DNA of 21,201 bases from JBBDXA01 sp040902585 (GCA_040902585.1 JBBDXA010000162.1:1-21201); one strand, 5' to 3'. Counted from the stretch's first letter, positions 1-7,416 are shown. The notes: generated by a model from the letters alone, not told the origin. Program-made: numbers and translations.

Positions 1-57
1 GGGACATTTCTATGTGAGTCCAAGTAGGGGACATTTCTATTGGGTTGACACACCTGG
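1..57. repeat. Direct repeat, possible insertion sequence end
   Basis: The 13-mer GGGACATTTCTAT occurs at 1-13 and again at 28-40, a period of 27 bp, and is followed by TTGGGTTGACACA. Repeated short binding sites close to a TGTCAA-type terminus are typical of the ends of some insertion sequences, for example IS21-like elements. No transposase gene is visible because the window starts here, so the identity is inferred. Confidence 0.35.
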
Positions 58-88
58 TTTCTGATCCCTCTCCGCCGATTCCCAATTT

Positions 89-116
89 CTGTCCCCCGTC
101 TCCTGTCTCCAGTTCC
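89..116. repeat. Degenerate pyrimidine-rich heptamer array
   Basis: Four consecutive 7-bp units (CTGTCCC, CCGTCTC, CTGTCTC, CAGTTCC) can be read in register. The array lies just downstream of the VKOR gene stop, in non-coding DNA. It resembles in period, but not in sequence, the clearer heptamer arrays elsewhere in the window. Confidence 0.4.
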
Positions 117-166
117 CTTCCCATGTCCGTCCGCACCCCATCCATCGCGTGGCAACGGTCCAGCGT

Positions 167-1666
167 TTACCTTTTTTCCGGTTCGACCGCCGGGAGGGAG
201 AAGCCGCCGGTGGGTGTGGTCACAGGCGTCGGGGGCGGGAGTTCGATCTTCACGGGTCCGCCTTCGGGCTTTGGATTGGTGCTCGAAGGAGTGGGGGTTG
301 GCGAAGGCTTGGGCTTCTCCGGGGTGGAGAGGGGCCTGCGTGAGTTGGGGTTGGGGACGAAGTCGAGATCGCCGCCCATGAGCAGGCCGCCGCTCTTCGC
401 GTTGGGATCGTTGGCGTTGGGATCGGTTGGCTGGACGACCATGGCCTTGCCGCGACTGGCGTTGGTCACTGCATGTCCGCCGATGAACAGCACCAGTATC
501 AGGCCGCAGACGCCGGTCAGTTTCAGCAGGGCGGGCTTGTTGATGGTGACGGGACCCGATGCCCGAGGCGGGAGTTTTTCGGGGCGGTTCAGCGGCGCGG
601 TCAGGAGAACCAACACGCCCAGCAGCAGACTCAGCGTGTTGGCCACCATGCAAAGCGGGCAGATGGCCTTGATGATGAACAGTTGCACGATGAGAAACCA
701 GGCCCCCGCACCGGCTGCGAGGAACGACAGGCCGCTGATCCACGTCCAGGCCCGGCGGCGGGTCGGATCAGGAAACGCCAGGTTCAAGCGGAAGGTTGCC
801 GCGAAAATGACCAGCAGCATCGGCAGCGCGAGCAGGGCGACCGGGATGCCCGCGATTTTCGACCACGGACTGGTGAAAGCGAAGTCACACTCGCTGCCGA
901 CGCCGCAACCGGGCAGCCTGCGATCGGACAGGGCGAAGCTGGCGAACATGAACGTCAGCACCAGAGCGATGAGGGAAACGATGCGAATGGCGGAGACGGC
1001 TTTGCTCGCCTGGTACCAGCGCGGTGCGACGGACTGGAGGACAGGGATGGAAAGCTGGAGCCGGCAACTGGGGCAGCGTGCGGCGGTGATGCCGCGCAGG
1101 CTTTGGCCGCAGGAGGGACACAGGGCGTCGCGCTGGGCCATGTACTCGACGATTACGTTCTTGACATCGGCGGGTGACGGCGGCGGCGTCCAGACGCGGG
1201 GTTCATCGCTCTTGGAACGGTCGTACGAAGCAGGCAGTGTCATCGGGCGAACCGGGGCGGACTCTTCGAGCATCTGCCGCGCCAGGGCTTCGATGGCCTC
1301 GGGGTCAGCAGCTTCTTCGTTGACCAGCGCTCGGGCGAGGGTCTGTTGGGCGTCGGCTGCGAGTTCGATCAGGCGGGCGGCGTCAGCCTGCTTGCGCGCC
1401 ATCTGCTCGCGAGCCTGGGCGACTTCCTGTTCGGCCTTCTCCAAGGCGGAGCGGGCGCGGGTGAGTTCTTCGGTGCGCTTCTCGAGTACGCGCGGAGCTT
1501 CCGCCAGCCTTCGGCGCAGACCTGCGAGTTCGGCGACGGAGGCGTCAGCCGCAGCCTGCGCCTGCTGGGCCGTCAGGAGCAGTTGCTCGTACGGCTGGAC
1601 GGCCCTGGCGAGCCGTTTGTCAGTGTTCGGAATAGATTGTGGTTCTCTGGACATAACGCTTGGCAT
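167..1666 (-). CDS. VKOR-domain membrane protein with coiled coil and zinc ribbon
   Basis: This 499-residue protein has several parts. Residues about 20-125 form an Ala/Glu/Arg-rich coiled coil. At about 180-202 there is a CPSC...CPSC zinc ribbon. Then comes a four-helix vitamin K epoxide reductase domain with the loop pair GCGVGSEC (near 253-259), the conserved Ser in TSPWSKIAGIPVALL, and the active-site CPLC (near 335). A further membrane helix (TGVCGLILVLFIGG) and a Pro/Thr-rich tail follow. Bacterial VKOR proteins reoxidise DsbA-like thioredoxins using quinone, so a role in periplasmic disulfide formation is likely. No thioredoxin domain is fused, unlike many bacterial homologues. The frame is open up to 1858, but the ATG at 1666 is chosen because AGGAGAGG lies 12 bases upstream; the ATG at 1654 is an alternative. 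Nothing in the neighbouring genes explains the coiled-coil part. Confidence 0.8.
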   Translation of the reverse strand: MPSVMSREPQSIPNTDKRLARAVQPYEQLLLTAQQAQAAADASVAELAGLRRRLAEAPRVLEKRTEELTRARSALEKAEQEVAQAREQMARKQADAARLIELAADAQQTLARALVNEEAADPEAIEALARQMLEESAPVRPMTLPASYDRSKSDEPRVWTPPPSPADVKNVIVEYMAQRDALCPSCGQSLRGITAARCPSCRLQLSIPVLQSVAPRWYQASKAVSAIRIVSLIALVLTFMFASFALSDRRLPGCGVGSECDFAFTSPWSKIAGIPVALLALPMLLVIFAATFRLNLAFPDPTRRRAWTWISGLSFLAAGAGAWFLIVQLFIIKAICPLCMVANTLSLLLGVLVLLTAPLNRPEKLPPRASGPVTINKPALLKLTGVCGLILVLFIGGHAVTNASRGKAMVVQPTDPNANDPNAKSGGLLMGGDLDFVPNPNSRRPLSTPEKPKPSPTPTPSSTNPKPEGGPVKIELPPPTPVTTPTGGFSLPAVEPEKR

Positions 1667-2014
1667 GTTGATTCGATCCCTCTCCTGCGCGCGATACAGG
1701 CCCTGGATGTCCGGGCGTTGCAACTGGGGATCGATCGGTCGTCGCCTCCTTCCGTTGAAGGATTCCACCAGGAGCGACAGGCCTTCACGATACCCGCATC
1801 GGCAGCCGTCACCAAGGCGTGCCCATTGGGGAGCACCTCCATGATTACGACGCGACACCCGCTGTTGTTCAATCGGTCAGGGCTGGGCGTTTGCCGGTGG
1901 GGGATTGGGCCCGCTAGCGTGGAGATTGATGGCATTTTGCCGATTGTGCCGGTTGGGAGGGATAAGACAGTGAAAAAGGTGCCGATAATCCAAGTGCGGG
2001 CAAGCACTACTTTG
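1667..2014. other. Intergenic region upstream of the VKOR gene
   Basis: No convincing gene is seen between the VKOR start and the palindromic repeat element. On the minus strand a short hairpin (TCCTTC/GAAGGA, around 1745-1775) includes an AAGGAGG sequence, but no start codon is well placed after it. The region may be the promoter and leader of the VKOR gene; I cannot assign a promoter with confidence. Confidence 0.4.
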
Positions 2015-2109
2015 CCGGGCTGGTGCTCAGAATTGAGCACCAGCCCGGAAGGGTGGTGCCAGCCCGCATCCCCGCACTTGCCGGCACCGCCCTTCCGGGA
2101 CGGTGCTCC
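2015..2109. repeat. Palindromic dispersed repeat (GAGCACC-type)
   Basis: A perfect 15-bp inverted repeat (2015-2029 with 2034-2048, 4-base loop) is directly followed by a second imperfect one (2035-2060 with 2083-2109, 23 of 26 paired). The arms match those of the element at 18278-18387 at roughly 21-22 of 26-27 positions. It sits 12 bp after the ABC-F stop codon, so its transcript would fold strongly at the end of that mRNA. There is no T run, so it is not a standard intrinsic terminator. Confidence 0.8.
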
Positions 2110-2120
2110 ACGACCCGCCG

Positions 2121-4097
2121 TCACGCTTCCGTTCGGCGAAGCCATTCCTCTTCCAGCGGCTCCAACTCGGCGGCCGCGGCTGCCCGGCGATCCTGAAGCG
2201 ATTTCACCTTCGATCCGTCCTTGTAAATATCCGGATCCGCCAGGGAGGTGTCGATCTCGCTCAGCGATTTCCCCAGCTCGGCGATGCGCCCTTCCAGCTT
2301 CGGCTGGTTCATCCGCGACAGGGCGGAGTTGCCGACCTTCGGCTTTGTCTGTGCCTTCGGCGCGGGCCTGGCGGGTTCGGCTTTCTTCGGCGACTCCTTC
2401 ACGGGGCCTGGGGCGGCCTTGGCCTGCTGGGCGGCGAGGCTGGCCATGTATTCGGTGTACGTGCCCTGGAAGTATCTCACGTTGCCTTCGCCGTCGAACA
2501 CGATGAGTTGATTCACCAGGTCATCAAGCAGGAAGCGGTCGTGGGTGATGAGCAGGAGCGTGCCGCCGCCTTTGGTCTTGGAGCCGTCCTTGCTGGAGTA
2601 AACGCTTTCGAGGGGCGCGGTGAAGGTACGGATCGCTTCTTCGAGGCGTTCGGCCGAGGAAATGTCAAGGTGATTGGTCGGTTCGTCGAGCACGAGGACG
2701 TTGTGTCCGCCGGCCATGAGCGAAGCGAGGACCGCGCGGGCGCGCTCGCCGCCGGAGAGCACGGAGAGCGGCTTGTCCTGCTCCAGGCCGGTGAACAGAA
2801 ACGCGCCGGCCAGGTCGCGGGCTTCCTGTTCGGTTTCACTGACGACGAACTTGCGCAGGAACTCGACGACGGTCTGCTTCAGGTCCAGGTGTTCGTGCGT
2901 CTGTTTGAAGTGGCCGATGTCGATGGACGCACCGAGGCGGGAGGTGCCGCGGTCCATGGCTTGTTCACCGAGCAGGCAGCGGACGAGTGTGGACTTGCCC
3001 GCGCCGTTGGGGCCGATGATGCCGAAGCGGTCGCCGCGTTTGATGGTGAGCGTGAAGTCGGTGAACAGGCGTTTGCCTTCGTAGGCTTTGGTGCAGTCAT
3101 CGGCGGTGAGAATGATGTCACTGGCGCGACTGCGCGGGGCGAGGCGCATGGACATGTCGCTGGAGCTCATCGGGCGTTCGATGAGTTCACTGTCCTTGAA
3201 GCGTTCGAGGCGCGTTTCCCTGCCGCGGGCTTGTTTAGCGCGCTGGCCGGCGCGGTAGCGATCGATGAACTGTTCCTCGCGTTTGATCTTGTCCTGTTGC
3301 TTCTCGTACTCGCGCTGCTGCGTGAGCCGGCGCTGATCGCGGATGGCGACGTACTGTTTGTAGTTGCCGGGATACTCGTACATCTTCCCGCGTTCGATCT
3401 CGTAGATCTTCGAAGCCACGCGATCGAGCAGCCAGCGGTCGTGGCTGACGAGCATGACCGCGCCGCGGTAACTGACGAGGTAATCCTCCAGCCACTGCCG
3501 GCCTGCGATATCCAGATGGTTTGTAGGCTCGTCGAGAAGCAGAAGATCAGGCTGCGAGAGCAGGAGCTTGGCGAGGGAGAGGCGACCCTTCTGGCCGCCG
3601 GAGAGTTCGGAGACTTTGACGTTGAAGAACTTGTCCTCCAGGCCGACGCCGTGCAGGGTGGCGTCGATTTCATGATCGACGGAGTAGCCGCCTGCCGCGT
3701 GCATCTGATGTTCGAGCTGTTCGTAGCGTTTGAGGAGACGATCGAGCTCATCGCCCTCGGCTTCGCCCATCTCGTGGGCGATGCGTTCGAGTTCATCGTG
3801 CAGATCAAAGAGGCGGGCAAAGCCCATCGCCGCCTCTTCGCGGAGGGTCTTTTCCAGGTCGAGCACCGGGTCCTGGGTGAGGTAGCCGATGACCGCGTCG
3901 CGGGCGGTTTGGAGATGTCCTTCATCCGGCTTGTGCTTTTCGAGTCCGGCGGCGAGCTTCATGAGCGTGGACTTCCCGCAGCCGTTGCGGCCGATCAGGC
4001 CCACGTGCTCGCCATAGGCCAATGTGAAGTTCACACCGTCGAGAATGCGGTGATCACCGAAGGAAAGCGTCAGGTTGGCAGCGGAAAGGAGGGCCAT
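2121..4097 (-). CDS. ABC-F family ATPase, Uup-like
   Basis: This soluble 658-residue protein has two ABC ATPase domains and no membrane segments. Domain 1 has Walker A GRNGCGKST (36-44), signature LSGGQKGRL (165-173) and Walker B LLLLDEPTNHLD (185-196). Domain 2 has GPNGAGKST (near 361), LSGGERARA (near 444) and VLVLDEPTNHLD (near 466). The linker carries the basic RAGQRAKQARGRETRLERF segment typical of ABC-F proteins, which act at the ribosomal E site. The C-terminal part, after a Lys/Pro/Ala-rich spacer, is a coiled coil with the YKDGSKVKSLQ motif like the Uup C-terminal domain. A short Ser/Lys/Gly insert (YSSKDGSKTKGGG) follows the second Walker B. The ATG has no clear Shine-Dalgarno sequence. 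The exact subfamily (Uup, EttA or YheS-like) is inferred from the C-terminal domain. Confidence 0.96.
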   Translation of the reverse strand: MALLSAANLTLSFGDHRILDGVNFTLAYGEHVGLIGRNGCGKSTLMKLAAGLEKHKPDEGHLQTARDAVIGYLTQDPVLDLEKTLREEAAMGFARLFDLHDELERIAHEMGEAEGDELDRLLKRYEQLEHQMHAAGGYSVDHEIDATLHGVGLEDKFFNVKVSELSGGQKGRLSLAKLLLSQPDLLLLDEPTNHLDIAGRQWLEDYLVSYRGAVMLVSHDRWLLDRVASKIYEIERGKMYEYPGNYKQYVAIRDQRRLTQQREYEKQQDKIKREEQFIDRYRAGQRAKQARGRETRLERFKDSELIERPMSSSDMSMRLAPRSRASDIILTADDCTKAYEGKRLFTDFTLTIKRGDRFGIIGPNGAGKSTLVRCLLGEQAMDRGTSRLGASIDIGHFKQTHEHLDLKQTVVEFLRKFVVSETEQEARDLAGAFLFTGLEQDKPLSVLSGGERARAVLASLMAGGHNVLVLDEPTNHLDISSAERLEEAIRTFTAPLESVYSSKDGSKTKGGGTLLLITHDRFLLDDLVNQLIVFDGEGNVRYFQGTYTEYMASLAAQQAKAAPGPVKESPKKAEPARPAPKAQTKPKVGNSALSRMNQPKLEGRIAELGKSLSEIDTSLADPDIYKDGSKVKSLQDRRAAAAAELEPLEEEWLRRTEA

Positions 4098-4105
4098 GGG
4101 GGGAG

Positions 4106-4140
4106 TCAGCTATGAGCTTTCAGCTATCAGCGGTCAGCTT
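4106..4140. repeat. Heptamer array, TCAGCTA type
   Basis: Five 7-bp units in register: TCAGCTA, TGAGCTT, TCAGCTA, TCAGCGG, TCAGCTT. The array begins 9 bp upstream of the ABC-F start codon, so it probably lies in the 5' untranslated region of that gene. It is the reverse complement of the unit type found at 4235-4315. Confidence 0.85.
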
Positions 4141-4234
4141 GGAAGGCGTGAAACAAGGAGAACGAAGGAGGGAATGATAGTGCGAGACTTCGCCATGTCC
4201 ATCCTGCCTATTCGTAGCGTGTTCCTTCACTCGG

Positions 4235-4315
4235 GCTGATAGCTGATAGCTGATAGCTGATAGCTGATGGCTGATGGCTCATCGCTGAAAGCTGAAAGCT
4301 GAAAGCTCATAGCTC
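4235..4315. repeat. Heptamer array, GCTGATA type
   Basis: About 11.5 units of 7 bp: GCTGATA four times, GCTGATG twice, GCTCATC, GCTGAAA three times, GCTCATA, GCTC. It forms an inverted pair with the array at 4106-4140, with 94 bp between them. The run at 4316-4442 up to the sulfatase-like gene contains no gene and no promoter that I can assign. Confidence 0.92.
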
Positions 4316-4442
4316 TCCCCAAACTAGCCCCGACGCGAAACCGGGTGTAGGTTTGCTCTGGTTCACCGTACCGGCGCAGATGGGGCGAATGTGGAGGCGT
4401 CCGGCTGATTCGTGGCCGCTCTGAAGTCGGGTGGAGCTGGAC

Positions 4443-5777
4443 ATGGCTTACAAACGCAATCTGCTCATCGTGCTGGCACACGGATTTCGTTCGGATGCGA
4501 TCGGTGATGCCCAGGCCTGGCCGCTTTCCACGCCCAATCTTGAGAAGCTCGCCGGACGGGGCCTTCGCCTCGCCGCCACCAGCGCCTGCCCCGCGGACTG
4601 CGGCGGACTCGTCAGCCTGTTCACCGGCCTGCACGCACGCCAGCATGGCTACGTCAACCAGACCGTTACCAACATCACCTGCGAAGGCTGGCCGACGCAA
4701 TTGGTCGATCAGGGGTATCACGTCGCGGGTGTGGGCTGCGTCGCCCCGATCGAACCCTGGCTTCACGAAGCGGTCCATGTCGAAGATGTCGAACGCATCG
4801 ATGCGGTGGGCTGCTCCTATCTCGACTCGACCCGCAAGAGCGGCAACTTCAACGCCATCACCCAGCAGCGCAAGCAGCGTCAGCGTTACGGGCCGTTTGA
4901 GCCGGACCGGTTGCTGCTTGAACCGCAGGATGACATCGACGGCTACATCGCCCGCGCCGCTGAGACCACGCTCAAACGCATGCCCAAGGATAAACCGTGG
5001 GCCTTGATCGTGGTCTTCAACGGCCCGGGCAACGACCTGCCGCCCCCGACGCTTTACGATCAGATGATCGACCCGCGGGCTCTGGAGGTGGGCTTCCGCC
5101 TGGCGGACTTCCGCGAGCTGAACGATCTCGCTGAGTTGGATTACCCGCGCGTGCTGCTTCAGCGGATGGAGCCGCACAAGCTGGCGCGGATACGCAGTGA
5201 TTACCTGGGCCGGGTGAGTCTGATCGACTACGCGGTGGGCCGATTGCAGGAAGCGATGTGGTCGCGCGATGATCGCGATCGCACGTGGACGGTGTTCTCC
5301 AGTGACCGCGGGCATCTGCTGGGCGATCACGGTTTGGTCGGTCATCGCAGTTTTCTGACCGCTGCGCTGGAGGTGCCGGTGGTGATCGCTTCGCCCACGG
5401 CCGTGAAACTGCACACGACGCCGGGACTGGTGAGCACGGTGGATGTGGCGGCGACGATTGCCGCGCTGGCGGGCTGCGATTTACCCGAGGCCGCGGGCGG
5501 CAGGTCGCTGATGCACGTGCTGCGCGGCGAGCCTTTGGGTATGCCGCGCGGGAATGCGTGCCTGTCCGAATTCGGCGGCCGCCTGATGTTGGAGACGGAA
5601 CAATACAAAGTCATCTTCGAAGTGGAAACGGGCACGGCCCTGGGTCTCTACGACCTGCTGCACGATCCGGATGAAGAGAAGAATCTGGTGCATACGGTGA
5701 CAGCGTGCAACGTGCTGGATTCGCTGCGCGTGCGGTTGTCGCAGACGCTCTTGATGATGCGGGCGATGCCGTCATAA
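4443..5777 (+). CDS. Sulfatase-superfamily protein with degenerate active site
   Basis: This 444-residue protein has the alkaline phosphatase/sulfatase fold. The N-terminal strand is NLLIVLAHGFRSDAIG, followed by the LFTGLHARQHG segment, a SDRGHLLGDHGLVGH motif, and a C-terminal LYDLLHDPDEEKNLV motif. In active sulfatases the first strand carries two metal-binding Asp; here they are Ala12-His13. The formylglycine motif C/S-x-P/A-x-R is absent (residues 49-55 read CPADCGG), and the usual SDHG reads SDRG. It may be a pseudoenzyme or act on a different substrate. No signal peptide is evident, so it is probably cytoplasmic. ATG 4443 is preferred over an in-frame GTG at 4431 because GGAG (4433-4436) sits 6 bases before it. 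It is isolated from other sugar or sulfate genes. Confidence 0.85.
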   Translation: MAYKRNLLIVLAHGFRSDAIGDAQAWPLSTPNLEKLAGRGLRLAATSACPADCGGLVSLFTGLHARQHGYVNQTVTNITCEGWPTQLVDQGYHVAGVGCVAPIEPWLHEAVHVEDVERIDAVGCSYLDSTRKSGNFNAITQQRKQRQRYGPFEPDRLLLEPQDDIDGYIARAAETTLKRMPKDKPWALIVVFNGPGNDLPPPTLYDQMIDPRALEVGFRLADFRELNDLAELDYPRVLLQRMEPHKLARIRSDYLGRVSLIDYAVGRLQEAMWSRDDRDRTWTVFSSDRGHLLGDHGLVGHRSFLTAALEVPVVIASPTAVKLHTTPGLVSTVDVAATIAALAGCDLPEAAGGRSLMHVLRGEPLGMPRGNACLSEFGGRLMLETEQYKVIFEVETGTALGLYDLLHDPDEEKNLVHTVTACNVLDSLRVRLSQTLLMMRAMPS

Positions 5778-5779
5778 AG

Positions 5780-5798
5780 CCGCGACCGGTGGTCGCGG
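5780..5798 (+). terminator. Hairpin after the sulfatase-like gene
   Basis: A perfect 8-bp stem (CCGCGACC/GGTCGCGG) with a 3-base loop starts 2 bp after the stop codon. There is no T run, so termination activity is uncertain. Confidence 0.4.
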
Positions 5799-5867
5799 TC
5801 TGGCGGCGCGCGGTAGAATCTCCGTCATGCCAAACAAGCGCACAGCACCCAAGAATGCTAATGAACA

Positions 5868-5926
5868 ATGATCTATCGCATCGATTTGTCGCATAGTGCT
5901 GATGCTGACATTTTCGATGCCACGCC
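5868..5926 (+). pseudogene. Remnant of a ParE/RelE-like toxin gene
   Basis: The reading frame from ATG 5868 starts MIYRIDLSHSADADIFDA, closely matching the start of the intact toxin at 7413 (MIYRIEFSPRAEAEISDA). At the DNA level about 48 of 61 bases agree, the first 19 without a mismatch. Similarity stops after codon 18; the frame continues with unrelated sequence and ends at 6035 inside the next gene. Just upstream, a 14-codon frame from ATG 5827 ends in a TGA that overlaps the toxin ATG as ATGA, exactly as in the intact pair. This looks like a decayed second toxin-antitoxin locus with most of both genes lost. TAGAAT at 5814-5819 could be its old -10 box. Confidence 0.65.
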
Positions 5927-6004
5927 TGACCGAAATCCCGTTCCACAGATTAGACTGTCTCCGCATCGAACGAGAAGTCCCGGCGGCGGTTCCAAGGAAA
6001 TTCC

Positions 6005-7054
6005 ATGCAACTCCTCACGTCACCGGTCTTCCTAACCGTGTTTCTGGTTTCGGCGATCGTCATTCCGCTCATCGGCGGCGCGATCCTTCGCCTGGTCTTC
6101 AAGCTGATGGGTGTGCCGGGCACCACCTATCGCCGATGCTGGCTGGCGTATCTGGCGGCCTGGCTGACCGCGTCGGTTCTCTGCACGGCCCTGATGATCC
6201 TCTATTTGAGTTCCTCGAATCCGGCTTCGCTGCGTTCGGACGTTATCTTCCTCGTGGCCATCGCGACGCACCTTGTCATCGTGCCGCTGGTCATGCGCGT
6301 GGGCTGGGGAAAGGCGGCCGCGGCTCAAGTGATCACGATCGTCACTTACACGCTGCTGCTGATTCCTGTCGTGCTCCCGTTTGTCGCCCACCTCCGCGGC
6401 AAGGCTGAGCGCGTGCTCGCCATGAACAGCGTGCGCACCATTGCCGACGCGATGCTGAGATATCACGACACGGTGCAGGCTCTGCCCTCCGACGCGATCT
6501 ACAGCAAGGACGGCAAACCGCTCCTGAGCTGGCGCGTCGCGCTGTTGCCTTATCTCGAACAGCAGGCGCTGTACGACCAGTTCAAACTCGATGAACCCTG
6601 GGACAGTCCGCACAACAAAGCCTTGATCGAGAAGATGCCGGTGATTTACAAGATGCCCGGCATCGAAAGCCCGGCCGGCGTGACCCACTTTCAGGTTTTC
6701 GTGCAGACCTGGCCCGCAGGCGTTTCGACGGATGCCGGCACCCTCGGCCGGGCACCGTTCGGACAGTTGTATCCGATGCGGCCGCCGGTCCGGCTCAAAA
6801 TGTCGGCCATACTGGATGGTCCCGCGAACACGCTGCTCGTCGCCGAGGCCGCCGACGCGGTGCCCTGGACGAAGCCGGCGGATATTCCTTTCGGCCCCGA
6901 CATTCCGTTGCCCAAGCTGGGCGCAGTCGACGACGGACTTTTTGTGGTCGTGTTCCTCGACTCCCACACCCAGTTTCTGCCGACGGATATCGATCCCAAA
7001 ACGCTGCGCGCGATCATCACGATGGACGGGAATGAGCCGGCGTCAATTCCCTGA
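6005..7054 (+). CDS. Four-helix membrane protein with DUF1559 domain
   Basis: This 349-residue protein has four predicted membrane helices (about residues 8-34, 46-70, 80-98 and 105-130), then a DUF1559 (SBP_bac_10-type) domain. The diagnostic segment is LLSWRVALLPYLEQQALYDQF followed by DEPWDSPHNKALIEKMP. DUF1559 is found in large numbers in planctomycetes and its function is not known. It is normally attached to a type IV pilin-like N-terminal helix; here the prepilin motif is missing and a membrane domain takes its place. The domain sits after the last helix, but its side of the membrane cannot be told from the sequence. AAGGA at about 5998-6002 precedes the ATG. The gene starts inside the leftover frame of the toxin remnant. 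Confidence 0.85.
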   Translation: MQLLTSPVFLTVFLVSAIVIPLIGGAILRLVFKLMGVPGTTYRRCWLAYLAAWLTASVLCTALMILYLSSSNPASLRSDVIFLVAIATHLVIVPLVMRVGWGKAAAAQVITIVTYTLLLIPVVLPFVAHLRGKAERVLAMNSVRTIADAMLRYHDTVQALPSDAIYSKDGKPLLSWRVALLPYLEQQALYDQFKLDEPWDSPHNKALIEKMPVIYKMPGIESPAGVTHFQVFVQTWPAGVSTDAGTLGRAPFGQLYPMRPPVRLKMSAILDGPANTLLVAEAADAVPWTKPADIPFGPDIPLPKLGAVDDGLFVVVFLDSHTQFLPTDIDPKTLRAIITMDGNEPASIP

Positions 7055-7063
7055 TTGCGAGTG

Positions 7064-7092
7064 TTGACTCCGCTGTGTCATCGGTCGATAAT
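7064..7092 (+). promoter_or_regulatory. Sigma70-like promoter of the toxin-antitoxin operon
   Basis: TTGACT (7064-7069) and GATAAT (7087-7092) are separated by 17 bp. The predicted start of transcription falls near 7099, inside the operator palindrome, which fits autorepression. Confidence 0.75.
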
Positions 7093-7114
7093 GTTGTACA
7101 GAATGATGTACAAC
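7093..7114 (+). promoter_or_regulatory. TGTACA operator of the toxin-antitoxin operon
   Basis: A perfect inverted repeat GTTGTACA-6 bp-TGTACAAC contains two TGTACA hexamers (7095-7100 and 7107-7112), 12 bp apart centre to centre. YefM-YoeB operators are known to use TGTACA cores with this spacing. The Shine-Dalgarno AGGAG (7115-7119) follows immediately. Confidence 0.8.
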
Positions 7115-7125
7115 AGGAGTCGATC

Positions 7126-7416
7126 ATGAAAACGAGCGAAATCACCACGTTCACCGACCATCGCGAGAATCTTCGCCGCGATCTCGATCGCGTCCGCGCC
7201 ACGGGCCGGCCGCTGCTGGTCACCACCAACGGCAAGCCGGATGCGGTGGTGCTCAGTCCGGAGTCGTACGATGAGTTGCTGGATGACGCCGAGTACACGC
7301 GGAGCGTTCGAGCAATTCGCCAGAGTATGGAGGAATTCGATCAGGGCAAAGGGATTCCCGCCGAGAAGGTATTCGCCAAGGTACGAAAGATCCTCGGTCT
7401 TCCGGAGACTCAATGA
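7126..7416 (+). CDS. Phd/YefM family antitoxin
   Basis: This 96-residue protein carries a Phd/YefM DNA-binding N-terminal half: MKTSEITTFTDHREN, then RATGRPLLVTTNGKPDAVVLS and PESYDELLDD. A charged C-terminal region (about residues 60-96) would wrap the toxin. It neutralises the product of the overlapping next gene and, with it, represses the operon through the TGTACA palindrome directly upstream. ATG 7126 is supported by AGGAG at 6 bp spacing. The stop codon overlaps the toxin start as ATGA, implying translational coupling. Confidence 0.93.
   Translation: MKTSEITTFTDHRENLRRDLDRVRATGRPLLVTTNGKPDAVVLSPESYDELLDDAEYTRSVRAIRQSMEEFDQGKGIPAEKVFAKVRKILGLPETQ

Noticed and set aside
45..1844. A 599-codon open frame on the plus strand
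   Set aside because: It is antisense to the VKOR gene; Ser/Ala/Arg-rich without motifs.
2103..4115. A 670-codon open frame on the plus strand
   Set aside because: It is antisense to the ABC-F gene with its complete Walker and signature motifs; the plus-strand product is low-complexity and unrecognisable.
4235..4315. CRISPR array
   Set aside because: The period is 7 bp with no spacers; it is a simple tandem repeat.
4227..5414. A 395-codon open frame on the minus strand
   Set aside because: It is antisense to the sulfatase-like gene, and its end is translated heptamer repeat.
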